A stretch of DNA of 64,000 nt. Source: Maribacter forsetii DSM 18668. Its GTDB lineage: Bacteria; Bacteroidota; Bacteroidia; Flavobacteriales; Flavobacteriaceae. The DNA lies in assembly GCF_000744105.1 (NCBI RefSeq), contig NZ_JQLH01000001.1, positions 1,054,001 through 1,118,000 of the forward strand. The letters run 5' to 3'. The notes under the pieces were generated by a model that worked only from the letters and a program-made list of their open reading frames with translations, did not search any database and was not told the origin of the DNA. Numbering within the stretch: the stretch's first letter is position 1; every line of letters starts with the position of its first letter. Position numbers and translations under genes: made by a program. Below, piece after piece: positions 24,783-33,683 of the stretch.

Positions 24783-25352
24783 ATGAAAAAGAAGGGCATG
24801 GATACTATTGAAATTGAAGATTTGGTTTTGCGTGTTAAGAAATCAGATCAAAAAGCATTCAATACATTGTTCAACGAATTATGGGAACCTATGTATTCTT
24901 ATGCCTGTTCTATTCTTATGAACGACAGCCTCGCTCAAGATATTGCTCAAGATATTTGGGTAGATTTTTGGCAACGAAGGCATGATTTAGAAGTGAATCA
25001 TATGAAGTCTTACTTATATAAGGCGATTCGTTATAAGTGTTACAATCATTTAAGAGACCAGAAATTCAACAAGATTCAAATAGAAATGGCAGGTTCGATT
25101 TCTGTAGCATCAGAAGTGGATCAAAATGATGATGTAATAGAACTATCTACAAGAATAAATAGTGTTATCTCTCATCTTCCTAAAAGATGCCAGGTGATAT
25201 TTAGGCTCAGTCGTGTCAACAATATTGACAATAAGGAGATTGCCAGTCAATTAGATATTTCCCAACGCTCTGTTGAGAATCAAATTTCTTATGCTTTACG
25301 ACAATTACGTAAAGAACTTGCAGTGGCAAAAACGTTGTTTTCCTTTCTTTAG
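24783..25352 (+). CDS. ECF RNA polymerase sigma factor (FecI/Bacteroidota type)
   Basis: The 189-residue protein has sigma region 2 (about residues 20-90, including AFNTLFNELW and DIAQDIWVDFWQRR) and region 4 (about 125-180, LPKRCQVIFRLSRV and ISQRSVENQISYALRQLRKEL). This is the Bacteroidota family of ECF factors that partner FecR-like anti-sigma factors and TonB-dependent transducers. It should direct transcription of the SusCD genes downstream when the receptor senses substrate. Initiation could be at 24783 or at the next ATG, 24798. It is followed by the FecR-like gene after 120 nt. Confidence 0.92.
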   Translation: MKKKGMDTIEIEDLVLRVKKSDQKAFNTLFNELWEPMYSYACSILMNDSLAQDIAQDIWVDFWQRRHDLEVNHMKSYLYKAIRYKCYNHLRDQKFNKIQIEMAGSISVASEVDQNDDVIELSTRINSVISHLPKRCQVIFRLSRVNNIDNKEIASQLDISQRSVENQISYALRQLRKELAVAKTLFSFL

Positions 25353-25472
25353 TTTCCTTTTCATTATCTAAAAGTTAAGTGAACGGTTGTTTTGTTAAGT
25401 AACCATTAAGCCTGCTTTTTTGAGTGTGCGTACCCCGTCGGTTTCGGTACTTATCATTGTAACGATAGTATA

Positions 25473-26438
25473 ATGACCGAAAAAGAAGTAAAAATACTCA
25501 TGACCAAGTTCCTTAATGGTACCATTACAGCCAATGAGGAAAAGCTATTAGAAAAGTTCGATGCTTCTTTAATTATTAAAAATGAAGATCGTGTTTTTAA
25601 AAGTGATGACCATAAAAAACAACTGGGTAAAAAACTGTTGCATAAAATAGACAGTAAGCAAAATAAGAAGTCGAAAAAATCGTGGCTAAAAGTAGCCGCA
25701 GCAATTGCAGTTATTATCAACCTTGGGGTTGTAGCCTATTTTGGTTTGAATGCGGGTAATAAAATTCCTGAAACCGTTTCACAAATAGTTGAAACTACAG
25801 ATTGGGGTAAACGAAAAGATTTTGTGCTATCTGACGGAACTGAGATAAAATTGAATTCGGGAAGCACCATTTCATTTCCAGAAAAATTTATTGGTAATAC
25901 AAGGGAGGTAACATTGATAGGAGAAGCTTTTTTTAATGTAGCCAAGAATCCTGATAAGCCTTTCATTATTAAATCCGGAGATGTGTGTACAACTGTACTC
26001 GGTACATCATTCAATATTAATGCCTACCCAAAAAGTGATGATATTTCAGTGACCGTGGCTACGGGAAAAGTGCAAATAGGTGCTAAAAACAGTTTAGTAT
26101 ACCTCTTGCCAAATGAGCAGGGAGTGTTCCATAAAAAATTAGATAGTATATCAAAGAAAGATGTTGATATCACAGGGTTGCTCAACTGGCAAAAAGGAAT
26201 CTTGAAGTTCGATGATATTACATTAAAAGAGGCATTGGTCCATTTAGAAAAGTGGTACGGAGTCACTTTTGTAATCAGTAATGAACAACGTTTAGAATGT
26301 CATATTTCGGCATCCTTTGATAATGAAACCTTATCCAATGTTTTGGAAAGTATTAGCTATGTGAAAAATGGATTGTCATTTCAGCCTTTGAAGAATAACC
26401 AGATTCTGATTAAGGGAAACTGTATAGATAAAAACTAA
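25473..26438 (+). CDS. FecR family anti-sigma factor with DUF4974 domain
   Basis: The 321-residue protein has a cytoplasmic N-terminal segment, one transmembrane helix (about residues 73-92, VAAAIAVIINLGVVAYFGL), a periplasmic FecR domain (about 105-205, with DFVLSDGTEIKLNSGSTI), and a C-terminal DUF4974 domain (about 245-315). In the FecIR-type circuit it binds the sigma factor until the STN domain of the SusC-like receptor signals substrate. The adjacent SusC indeed carries an STN domain. Sigma, anti-sigma and receptor are therefore a complete cell-surface signalling unit. Confidence 0.92.
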   Translation: MTEKEVKILMTKFLNGTITANEEKLLEKFDASLIIKNEDRVFKSDDHKKQLGKKLLHKIDSKQNKKSKKSWLKVAAAIAVIINLGVVAYFGLNAGNKIPETVSQIVETTDWGKRKDFVLSDGTEIKLNSGSTISFPEKFIGNTREVTLIGEAFFNVAKNPDKPFIIKSGDVCTTVLGTSFNINAYPKSDDISVTVATGKVQIGAKNSLVYLLPNEQGVFHKKLDSISKKDVDITGLLNWQKGILKFDDITLKEALVHLEKWYGVTFVISNEQRLECHISASFDNETLSNVLESISYVKNGLSFQPLKNNQILIKGNCIDKN

Positions 26439-26477
26439 TTAACCAAAAACAACCTATGATGTAGAAACAAAAAAAGA

Positions 26478-26516
26478 GACAGCCTGTAACACTTTGGCGA
26501 GCTAAAACAGACTGTC
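26478..26516 (+). terminator. Hairpin between fecR-like and susC-like genes
   Basis: GACAGCCTG (26478-26486) can pair with CAGACTGTC (26508-26516) with one mismatch and a 21-nt loop. The T tract after it is weak (ATTTATT), so it may be an attenuator or mRNA processing structure rather than a terminator. Confidence 0.3.
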
Positions 26517-26567
26517 ATTTATTCAACAATTATTATTGATAACAACCATTAAACATTATGTGAAATT

Positions 26568-29500
26568 ATGAATTTGCTAACTATTAAACAATTTATCAAG
26601 TTGACATTCAATACGTTTTGTCTCCTTATAATCATGGCGATGCTGAATCCCATACTTGCAGCTGACCTTAGGGGCCAAAAATTAGAAAATTATAAAGTGG
26701 ATATTGCCGTAAAAGGCGCATCGGTTTTGGATATTTTAGATGATATCGAAAATCAGACGAATTTTAAATTTGTCTATGACCGCAAAGTGGGTAAGTTGAA
26801 AAACACCTATAATATTGCGCATGACGGCGTGTCTTTACGTTCGGTGTTAGAGCTAATGGCCAAAGATGCTAACCTTACGTTCAGAAGAATTAACAAAACC
26901 ATCTCGATAACTGTAAAACCTAAGGTCTACAAAAGAGTGGTAGAAGTTGAGTTCCTAACTGTAAATGGTACGGTAACAGATCAAGGCGGTGTTCCTTTGG
27001 TGGGTGCAACGGTACTTGAAAAAGGAACTTTGAACGGAGTTACGACAGATTTTGATGGTAACTTCACCATAGATGTTAAGAGCGATGCTGTATTAGAAGT
27101 ATCGTATTTGGGCTTTACAACTCAAGAAATAGCGCTACAGGGTCAAACTACGTTGACCGTTCAGTTAGCGGAAGATGCTACCCAGTTAGATGATGTTGTT
27201 GTCGTTGGTTACGGTACTCAAAAACGATCGGATGTGACCGGTTCTATTGCATCGGTAAAGAGCGAAAACTTTAATAAAGGGGTAGTTGCCAATCCTGGTC
27301 AGCTATTACAAGGTAAGGTTGCCGGTGTTAACATTACTTCGGTAAGTGGTGAGCCTGGTGCCTCCCAAAATATCGTTATTCGTGGTATCGGTAGTTTTAG
27401 ATCAGGTACTTCACCTTTGTTCGTTATTGATGGTTTTGTCATTGATAATACTTCTACGGGTGTAGCTTCCAATCCTTTAAATTTCATCAATCCGCAAGAT
27501 ATTGAGTCTATGGATGTATTGAAAGATGCTTCTGCCGCTGCCATATATGGGGCACGTGCTGCAAACGGGGTAATTGTGATCACGACCAAAAAAGGAAAAA
27601 CCGGTAAAACGGAAATGAATGTTTCGGTCTCAACTGCTTTTGCAACATTGGCAAATAAAATTGATGTTTTTTCTGCGGATGAGTTTAGAACGCAGGTGCC
27701 AACTGTTGGTGGTACTTTGGTTGATGGAGGTGCAAATACCAATTGGCAAGATGAGCTTACACAAACAGGAATATCTAAAAATGTAAACTTTTCTATGAGC
27801 GGTGGTGCTTCAGATAAATTCAACTATTATGCTTCGGTAGGGGTTGATGATCAGGAGGGTACGTTTGCAAATAGTTCTTTAAAAAGATACTCTGGTCGTT
27901 TAAACTTAAATCAAAAAGCATTGAATGGTAAGTTGAACGTAGATTTTAATCTTTCCGCTACCAGAACATTGAACAATAGACCAGATGCTAGCGCTACGGT
28001 TACAGATATGTTAGAGTTGAATCCTACCATTCCTTTATACACGAATGGAGAACCAACGATATTGGATGATAACAGATTAAACCCGTTGATACGAAACGAA
28101 ATTTATGCAGATGAGTCTAACAGCAATCGTATTCTAGCCAATATTTCCCCATCTGTAGAATTTGTAAAGGGGCTAACATATAAACTGAGCTTGGGTGTAG
28201 ATTATTCTTCTACGAATAGAGATCAGCAACGTGCGCCTTATGCTTTGTTAGAAGATTTAAATCAAGGGTATTTAAATACATGGATTACTACTAACCAAAA
28301 TACACAGGTAGATAATACCTTGACCTATACATTTGAAAAAGGTGATCATGGGGCAACGATTTTAGTAGGTCATTCGTACCAAGAAGTGTTATTTCAACAA
28401 AAGAGATTCGAGCTACAAAGTTTTGCCGACAATGACATTGATCCAAGATATCAAGATCAGATCAGTAGTCAAGAATTTCCTACTAGTTTATTTTCTACTG
28501 CAGAGAAGAATGAGTTACAGTCTTTCTTTGGTAGGGTAAATTATGACTATCAAGATAAATATTTATTGACTGCCACTATGCGTGCAGATGGTTCTTCAAA
28601 ATTTGGAGAGAACAATAAGTATGGATATTTTCCTTCTGTTGCCTTAGGTTGGAATATTAGCAAAGAGAATTTCTTGGCAGAAAGTACAGTTGTTAATAAC
28701 TTAAAGTTACGAGCTAGCTGGGGGCAAACGGGTAGTCAAGAAGGTATAGATAATAAAGTTTCCTTGGCGAGTTATATTGATAGTAAAAGTGATAATGATA
28801 CCTACCCTTTAGATGATAGTGCTACTACTTTAGATGGTTACCCTTTTGGTACGGTACCAGCGAGAACTGCCAATCCCAATTTAAAATGGGAGGTAGCTAC
28901 ACAAACCAATATAGGTCTTGATTATGGTTTCTTGAACAATAAGATTACAGGTACAATAGATTACTTTAATAAGGTAACTACAGATGTAGTTTTGTTCGCC
29001 AATAGAGTAGATCCAATTCAGCCAACCGAGAAAATATGGACCAATCTTGAAGATTTGGAAATACATAACTCAGGTCTTGAATTTGCATTGGATTTTAGAA
29101 CAATGATCGGTGAAGATTTCTCATTAAATGTTGGTGGTAATGCTACTTTCATAAACAATGAGGTAACAGATTCTCCTTTTGCCATTATTACCACTGGTGC
29201 TGCGCAAGGTGGCGGTCAAACGGGTGCTACGATCAATGGTTATTTAAATAATGAAGCTATCGGTACTTTTTACATGAAAGAGTTTATTGGTATTGGTGAT
29301 GATGGTTTAAATCAATTTAGAGATGTTAATGGCGATGGTGAAATTTTAGATGATGACCGTATTGCCTCGGGTAGTGCTTTGCCAGATTTCACCTATGCGT
29401 TCTATTTGAATTTCGATTATAAGAATTTTGATCTTGGTTTTAACTTCAATGGTGTTTCCGGTAATAAAATTTATAACCATACCGCAATGTCCTCTTTCTC

Positions 29501-29861
29501 AAAAGGGCAATTGAGCAGAAACTTGAATACAACAGATTTTGCTATTCAATTTCCAAACGAAGATGTTAGCAATTCCAATGAGGTTTCAACGAGATATTTG
29601 GAAGACGGTGCTTACCTAAAATTGAATAATGCTACGTTGGGGTACAACCTTTTGGCAAGTAAAATAGGCTTGGGCGATTATGTGAACAATATACGTTTTA
29701 CACTTACAGGTCAGAATTTATTCATCATTACAGATTATACGGGCTACAGCCCAGAGGTAAATACAGGTAATGCAATAGATGGTATTCAAACTTTTGGTAT
29801 TGACCGGTATACTTACCCTAACTCAAGAACCATCTTGTTCGGTTTAAATGTATCCTTTTAA
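26568..29861 (+). CDS. SusC/RagA TonB-dependent transducer with STN domain
   Basis: The 1097-residue outer-membrane receptor has an N-terminal signal segment (about residues 1-32), an STN signalling domain (about 48-115, VKGASVLDILDDIENQTNF then SLRSVLELMAKDANLTFR), a carboxypeptidase-regulatory-like domain (about 128-203, NGTVTDQGGVPLVGATVLEKG), a TonB-box/plug region starting QLDDVVVVGYGTQKRSDVTG (about 206-225), and a long beta-barrel ending in an aromatic residue (LNVSF). The STN domain links it to the upstream FecR/ECF pair. Its partner SusD-like gene follows after 18 nt. Substrate is inferred from the neighbouring phosphoesterases. Confidence 0.93.
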   Translation: MNLLTIKQFIKLTFNTFCLLIIMAMLNPILAADLRGQKLENYKVDIAVKGASVLDILDDIENQTNFKFVYDRKVGKLKNTYNIAHDGVSLRSVLELMAKDANLTFRRINKTISITVKPKVYKRVVEVEFLTVNGTVTDQGGVPLVGATVLEKGTLNGVTTDFDGNFTIDVKSDAVLEVSYLGFTTQEIALQGQTTLTVQLAEDATQLDDVVVVGYGTQKRSDVTGSIASVKSENFNKGVVANPGQLLQGKVAGVNITSVSGEPGASQNIVIRGIGSFRSGTSPLFVIDGFVIDNTSTGVASNPLNFINPQDIESMDVLKDASAAAIYGARAANGVIVITTKKGKTGKTEMNVSVSTAFATLANKIDVFSADEFRTQVPTVGGTLVDGGANTNWQDELTQTGISKNVNFSMSGGASDKFNYYASVGVDDQEGTFANSSLKRYSGRLNLNQKALNGKLNVDFNLSATRTLNNRPDASATVTDMLELNPTIPLYTNGEPTILDDNRLNPLIRNEIYADESNSNRILANISPSVEFVKGLTYKLSLGVDYSSTNRDQQRAPYALLEDLNQGYLNTWITTNQNTQVDNTLTYTFEKGDHGATILVGHSYQEVLFQQKRFELQSFADNDIDPRYQDQISSQEFPTSLFSTAEKNELQSFFGRVNYDYQDKYLLTATMRADGSSKFGENNKYGYFPSVALGWNISKENFLAESTVVNNLKLRASWGQTGSQEGIDNKVSLASYIDSKSDNDTYPLDDSATTLDGYPFGTVPARTANPNLKWEVATQTNIGLDYGFLNNKITGTIDYFNKVTTDVVLFANRVDPIQPTEKIWTNLEDLEIHNSGLEFALDFRTMIGEDFSLNVGGNATFINNEVTDSPFAIITTGAAQGGGQTGATINGYLNNEAIGTFYMKEFIGIGDDGLNQFRDVNGDGEILDDDRIASGSALPDFTYAFYLNFDYKNFDLGFNFNGVSGNKIYNHTAMSSFSKGQLSRNLNTTDFAIQFPNEDVSNSNEVSTRYLEDGAYLKLNNATLGYNLLASKIGLGDYVNNIRFTLTGQNLFIITDYTGYSPEVNTGNAIDGIQTFGIDRYTYPNSRTILFGLNVSF

Positions 29862-29879
29862 CATAAAAAAACTATCAAA

Positions 29880-31637
29880 ATGAAAAATAAACTAATTATA
29901 TCGTCATTGTTTTTTGTCGCATTGTTGACATGGAGCTGTACGGATCTAGAAGAAGAATTATTAGATGAATCATTGACCGGTGCCCAGGCAGAAGTTATCA
30001 GCGGAGCTATTGCGCCTGCTTACGGTTATATTTCTTGGACTTGGAGGCATGTCAATTATTATGGTCTGCAGCTTATACCCTCAGATGAGGCAATACTACC
30101 ATATAGAGGAGGAACAGATTGGTTTGATGGTGGTAAGTTCTTGGCGGCACATAGCCATAATTTTACCCCTACAAATGATTTGGTTGCCAGTGGTTGGAAT
30201 GAGCTTACTACCAATATTTCCAGAACCTTGGCAGCAATTGAAGTACTAACTCCGTTAGCGGATGAAGGAGATGCAGAAGCTGCAGGGGCTTTGTATGAAA
30301 TGAAAGCGTTAAGGGCTTATTTGAACATGTTGTTGTTAGACAGCTGGGGTATCGTTCTTAAAAAGGAATCATCTGAAGAACTTTCTGAGGTATTGAGAAC
30401 CCAAGATGCCATTGATTATATAGAAAGTGAATTGTTGTCTGTTGTTGATGTAATCAATGATGACAAAGGACCTGGTAGAATGACACGTTCTGCCGTTTAC
30501 GGTTTTTTGGCTAGATTAAATCTTAACGCTGCTGTATACCGTGATCCTTATGGCACACCTGATTTTACGCAAGCCGATATGGATGCAGTAATAACATATA
30601 CCAGCAATATCATAGACTCTGGAAGTTTCTCTTTATCTCCGGAGTATTTTGAACTGTTCAATGATGAAAATCATTCAAATCCTGAGTTGATATTTGCCTT
30701 AGATCAACGTGGGGTATTGACAAGAGAGCATAGCCGTTGGGCATATTGGTCTATTGCAGGATCAATGTTTCCAAGACCGGAGTGGCCTAGTGCCGATGGT
30801 ACTGACGGACCTGCCATTACTTCAGATTTTTATCAAACATGGGCAGATGCCTATGGCGATGTAGATCCTGCAGAAGCAGATGCTCGTTTCTATCAAAAAA
30901 ACACCTTGGTGCCAGAGGTACAATTGGCAGACTTGGAAGGTCGTGAAAAACTGTTGGAGACAGAGAACGAAGATAGTTTTTACTGTGTGCAAGATGTTGC
31001 ATTTGAAATGGACAGAGGTATTCTTCGCGGTATACAGTGGGGACCAAGAAAAGGTGATGATGGTCAGTTTCTAACCTGTGAAGACGGTACAGTTAAAATA
31101 TTACCTGTAAGACAAGTAAAAGGAAATGGTCCTTCACGAGATATAGGGTATGTAGATCACACTTTAGAAATTGATTTCACTAATGAGGGGTCATTGCATA
31201 ATACAGGATATAGAGTTTCTAAATATCAATTTAGCCGCACCTCACCAAACGGTAATGGTAATAGTAGTGTTGATTTGGTGTTGATGAGATTAGCTGAGGT
31301 ATACTTAATGAGAGCGGAAGCTAAATTAAGAAATGGCGATACCGCTGGTGCTTTGGCAGATGTGAATATAGTAAGGACATCTAGAACGGCACGCCCAGAA
31401 CAAACACCCGCTCCATTATCTTCTATAGATACGGATGACTTATTTCGTGAGCGTGGTTTTGAACTGTATTGGGAAGGGTTTAGGCGAGGAGATCAAATAC
31501 GTTTTGGAAAGTATGAAGATAGCTGGACAGAAAAAACGGATACAGATGTAAATCATAGATTATTCCCTATACCACAAAGTGCCGTTGATGGTGCTTCTGG
31601 TATAGATGGTTTCTTGGATCAGAACCAAGGGTACTAA
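29880..31637 (+). CDS. SusD/RagB family surface lipoprotein
   Basis: The 585-residue protein has a lipobox with Cys20 (LTWSC) and an acidic tether. The SusD fold of TPR-like helices is suggested by AEGDAEAAGALYEMKALRAYLNMLLLDSWG (about residues 125-155) and the C-terminal signature ERGFELYWEGFRRGDQIRFGKYE with RLFPIPQSAVD. SusD lids the SusC barrel and captures substrate at the cell surface. It is paired with the STN-type SusC 18 nt upstream. A terminator hairpin follows its stop. Confidence 0.92.
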   Translation: MKNKLIISSLFFVALLTWSCTDLEEELLDESLTGAQAEVISGAIAPAYGYISWTWRHVNYYGLQLIPSDEAILPYRGGTDWFDGGKFLAAHSHNFTPTNDLVASGWNELTTNISRTLAAIEVLTPLADEGDAEAAGALYEMKALRAYLNMLLLDSWGIVLKKESSEELSEVLRTQDAIDYIESELLSVVDVINDDKGPGRMTRSAVYGFLARLNLNAAVYRDPYGTPDFTQADMDAVITYTSNIIDSGSFSLSPEYFELFNDENHSNPELIFALDQRGVLTREHSRWAYWSIAGSMFPRPEWPSADGTDGPAITSDFYQTWADAYGDVDPAEADARFYQKNTLVPEVQLADLEGREKLLETENEDSFYCVQDVAFEMDRGILRGIQWGPRKGDDGQFLTCEDGTVKILPVRQVKGNGPSRDIGYVDHTLEIDFTNEGSLHNTGYRVSKYQFSRTSPNGNGNSSVDLVLMRLAEVYLMRAEAKLRNGDTAGALADVNIVRTSRTARPEQTPAPLSSIDTDDLFRERGFELYWEGFRRGDQIRFGKYEDSWTEKTDTDVNHRLFPIPQSAVDGASGIDGFLDQNQGY

Positions 31638-31660
31638 AAAGAAAACATGATTATTTAGAT

Positions 31661-31693
31661 ACGGCAAGAACTCATGTTCTTGCCGTTTTCTTT
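31661..31693 (+). terminator. Intrinsic terminator after susD-like gene
   Basis: ACGGCAAGAAC (31661-31671) and GTTCTTGCCGT (31676-31686) form a perfect 11-bp stem with a 4-nt loop, followed by TTTCTTTT. It separates the SusCD pair from the metallophosphoesterase gene at 31730. Confidence 0.85.
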
Positions 31694-31729
31694 TCCTATA
31701 TAATTGTTCTCATAATTAAATTTCAAAGT

Positions 31730-33532
31730 ATGAAGCGTTTTATATCCTTTTTATTTGTTCTAATGATGCATTTGGTATGCAGTTCTCAAACTATAAAGAG
31801 TGAAGTTCAAATTGCCTTCATGGCCGATGTTCATTTCGCAGATGTATATCCTGAATTGAAAGATTTAAGTTCTGATGTATATACCGATACCGTGAATGGT
31901 AAAAATGTACTCATACGTTCCATGGAATCGCAATTGCATTCTACCCGATTGTTCAATGAAAATTATTTCGCTTTTCAAGCTGCATTAGATGATGCTGTTG
32001 AAAGAGGAATTAAAATCATTGCAATGCCTGGTGATTTTAGTGATGACGGTCAGCCAATGCATATTAAGGGGTTAAAAAAAATAATGAACCATTATGTTGA
32101 CAAGTACAACGTGTCTTTCTTTATGGTAAATGGTAATCATGACCCTACAAGACCCTATGGTAAACAAGGCGGTGAGCGCGATTTTCTAGCTAACGATGGT
32201 CGACTACAGCCTATTATGAGTACCGATGGGTTATATACGTCAAGCTCTAATGGGGTAAAGCCTACAGTTATTTCTAAAGAAATTTCAGAATGGGGCTATA
32301 AAGAGATTTTAGAAGAGTTGGAAGACGATGGCTTTTTTCCACAAAAACATTACACGTATTGGGAAACACCTTTTTCTGCGTACACCTATGAACAATATAC
32401 GTATGAAAAAGCAGTAATGGCATCTAAATTGGGTCAGAGAATTGTAATGAAGAATGAGCCCTTAAATACAATACCAGACGTAAGCTATTTAGTAGAGCCG
32501 GTCGAAGGTATTTGGCTTTTGGCAATAGATGCAAATGTGTATACACCAAAATCAAACGGTGACGGATTTAACGGTTCTGGAATAGGATATAATGAGGTAT
32601 TGAAATATAAAAGATATTTACTGAAATGGACGGAAAAAGTAGTTGAAAATGCGAATCGTTTAGGTAAGACCTTAATTGCATTTAGTCATTACCCTATGGT
32701 AGATTTCAATGACGGGGCAACCGATGAAATGAAACAGTTATTCGGTGCCAAAAGTTTTCAAGCACATCGTGTACCTGATCAGGTGGTAGGTGAAATTTTT
32801 GCCGATATGGGATTAAAAGTGCACGTGGGTGGGCATATGCATTTAAACGATACAGGTGTCATAACTACCCCAAAAGGCAATACGTTAACGAATATTCAGA
32901 CGCCTTCATTGGCTGCTTATGCGCCTGGCTATAAAATTATTACAGTAGGGAATTCAGATAGTTTAGAAGTGGAAACGATTGTGTTGGATTCGGTGACTTC
33001 TTTTAATTCTTTTTTTAAGAACTATAAAGTGGAGTATAATTTTTTAGCGGATAATTTTCCTGATAGATTATGGGATGATACCATTTTATCATCTACCAAT
33101 TACAGAGAATTTACCAATACACATTTGCAAGAATTAGTAAGTTGGCGATTATTACCCACAGATTGGCCAGAACATATTAGAGAGTTATTAGTTGGCAAAA
33201 CAGGATGGCAATTAGTAAAGCAAGTATATACTGAGCAACTATCTGAAAGGGAAATAGTAATAAAACTGAATGATAAGGATCTTGCTATAACTGATTTTGA
33301 AAATTGGACTGGGGAAGATTTGATCCTAGATTTTTATCGTTTTAGAAACGCCGATAAAATAGCTTTGAAAGATATTGACGCTACAAGATTGAAAGCATAT
33401 CACTTCTTGTTTAATGCATTGCTTTCACAACCCAACCATGAAACAGTAGTTCCTCTGCAACAATTTGCACGAATTTTTCAAAAACAGATGAATGGGGAAG
33501 AGTCTGAGAACTTCAAAATCGATTTAAACTAG
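31730..33532 (+). CDS. Secreted metallophosphoesterase
   Basis: The 600-residue protein has a signal peptide (about residues 1-20, VCSSQ). Calcineurin-type metal motifs occur in order: MADVHFAD (Asp, His), PGDFSDDGQ (Asp), NGNHDPTRP (Asn, His), FSHYPMVD (His) and GGHMHLND (His-x-His). The last 180 residues contain no recognised domain and resemble a C-terminal helical region. It is secreted, therefore acts on extracytoplasmic phosphoesters. It follows a strong terminator of the SusCD pair, so it may be expressed from its own promoter or by read-through. Confidence 0.87.
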   Translation: MKRFISFLFVLMMHLVCSSQTIKSEVQIAFMADVHFADVYPELKDLSSDVYTDTVNGKNVLIRSMESQLHSTRLFNENYFAFQAALDDAVERGIKIIAMPGDFSDDGQPMHIKGLKKIMNHYVDKYNVSFFMVNGNHDPTRPYGKQGGERDFLANDGRLQPIMSTDGLYTSSSNGVKPTVISKEISEWGYKEILEELEDDGFFPQKHYTYWETPFSAYTYEQYTYEKAVMASKLGQRIVMKNEPLNTIPDVSYLVEPVEGIWLLAIDANVYTPKSNGDGFNGSGIGYNEVLKYKRYLLKWTEKVVENANRLGKTLIAFSHYPMVDFNDGATDEMKQLFGAKSFQAHRVPDQVVGEIFADMGLKVHVGGHMHLNDTGVITTPKGNTLTNIQTPSLAAYAPGYKIITVGNSDSLEVETIVLDSVTSFNSFFKNYKVEYNFLADNFPDRLWDDTILSSTNYREFTNTHLQELVSWRLLPTDWPEHIRELLVGKTGWQLVKQVYTEQLSEREIVIKLNDKDLAITDFENWTGEDLILDFYRFRNADKIALKDIDATRLKAYHFLFNALLSQPNHETVVPLQQFARIFQKQMNGEESENFKIDLN

Positions 33533-33619
33533 TTGAATACATTTCAACAATCTCCTCAATAAATCAGAGGTTTAACTTATTCTACCACTTTTTATAACCA
33601 TCTAATAACATTAAAAAAG

Positions 33620-33672
33620 TTACTAATAGTAAATAAATATTGAATTTTGAAGTAAATATTTACTATTAGTAA
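33620..33672. promoter_or_regulatory. Paired 13-bp palindromes forming an operator
   Basis: Two palindromes, TTACTAATAGTAA (33620-33632) and TTACTATTAGTAA (33660-33672), have their centres exactly 40 bp apart. A wider 16-bp inverted repeat runs through both. A -7-like GAATTTTG lies between them. The DUF5690 gene starts at 33684, so bound protein would occlude its promoter. Sites of this shape fit a dimeric repressor; the regulator is not known. Confidence 0.55.
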
Positions 33673-33683
33673 ACAAATGTTGC

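Noticed and set aside
27299..27823. 174-codon open frame on the minus strand inside the first SusC gene
   Set aside because: It lies fully antisense to a strongly supported SusC coding region, has biased low-complexity composition and no recognisable domain.
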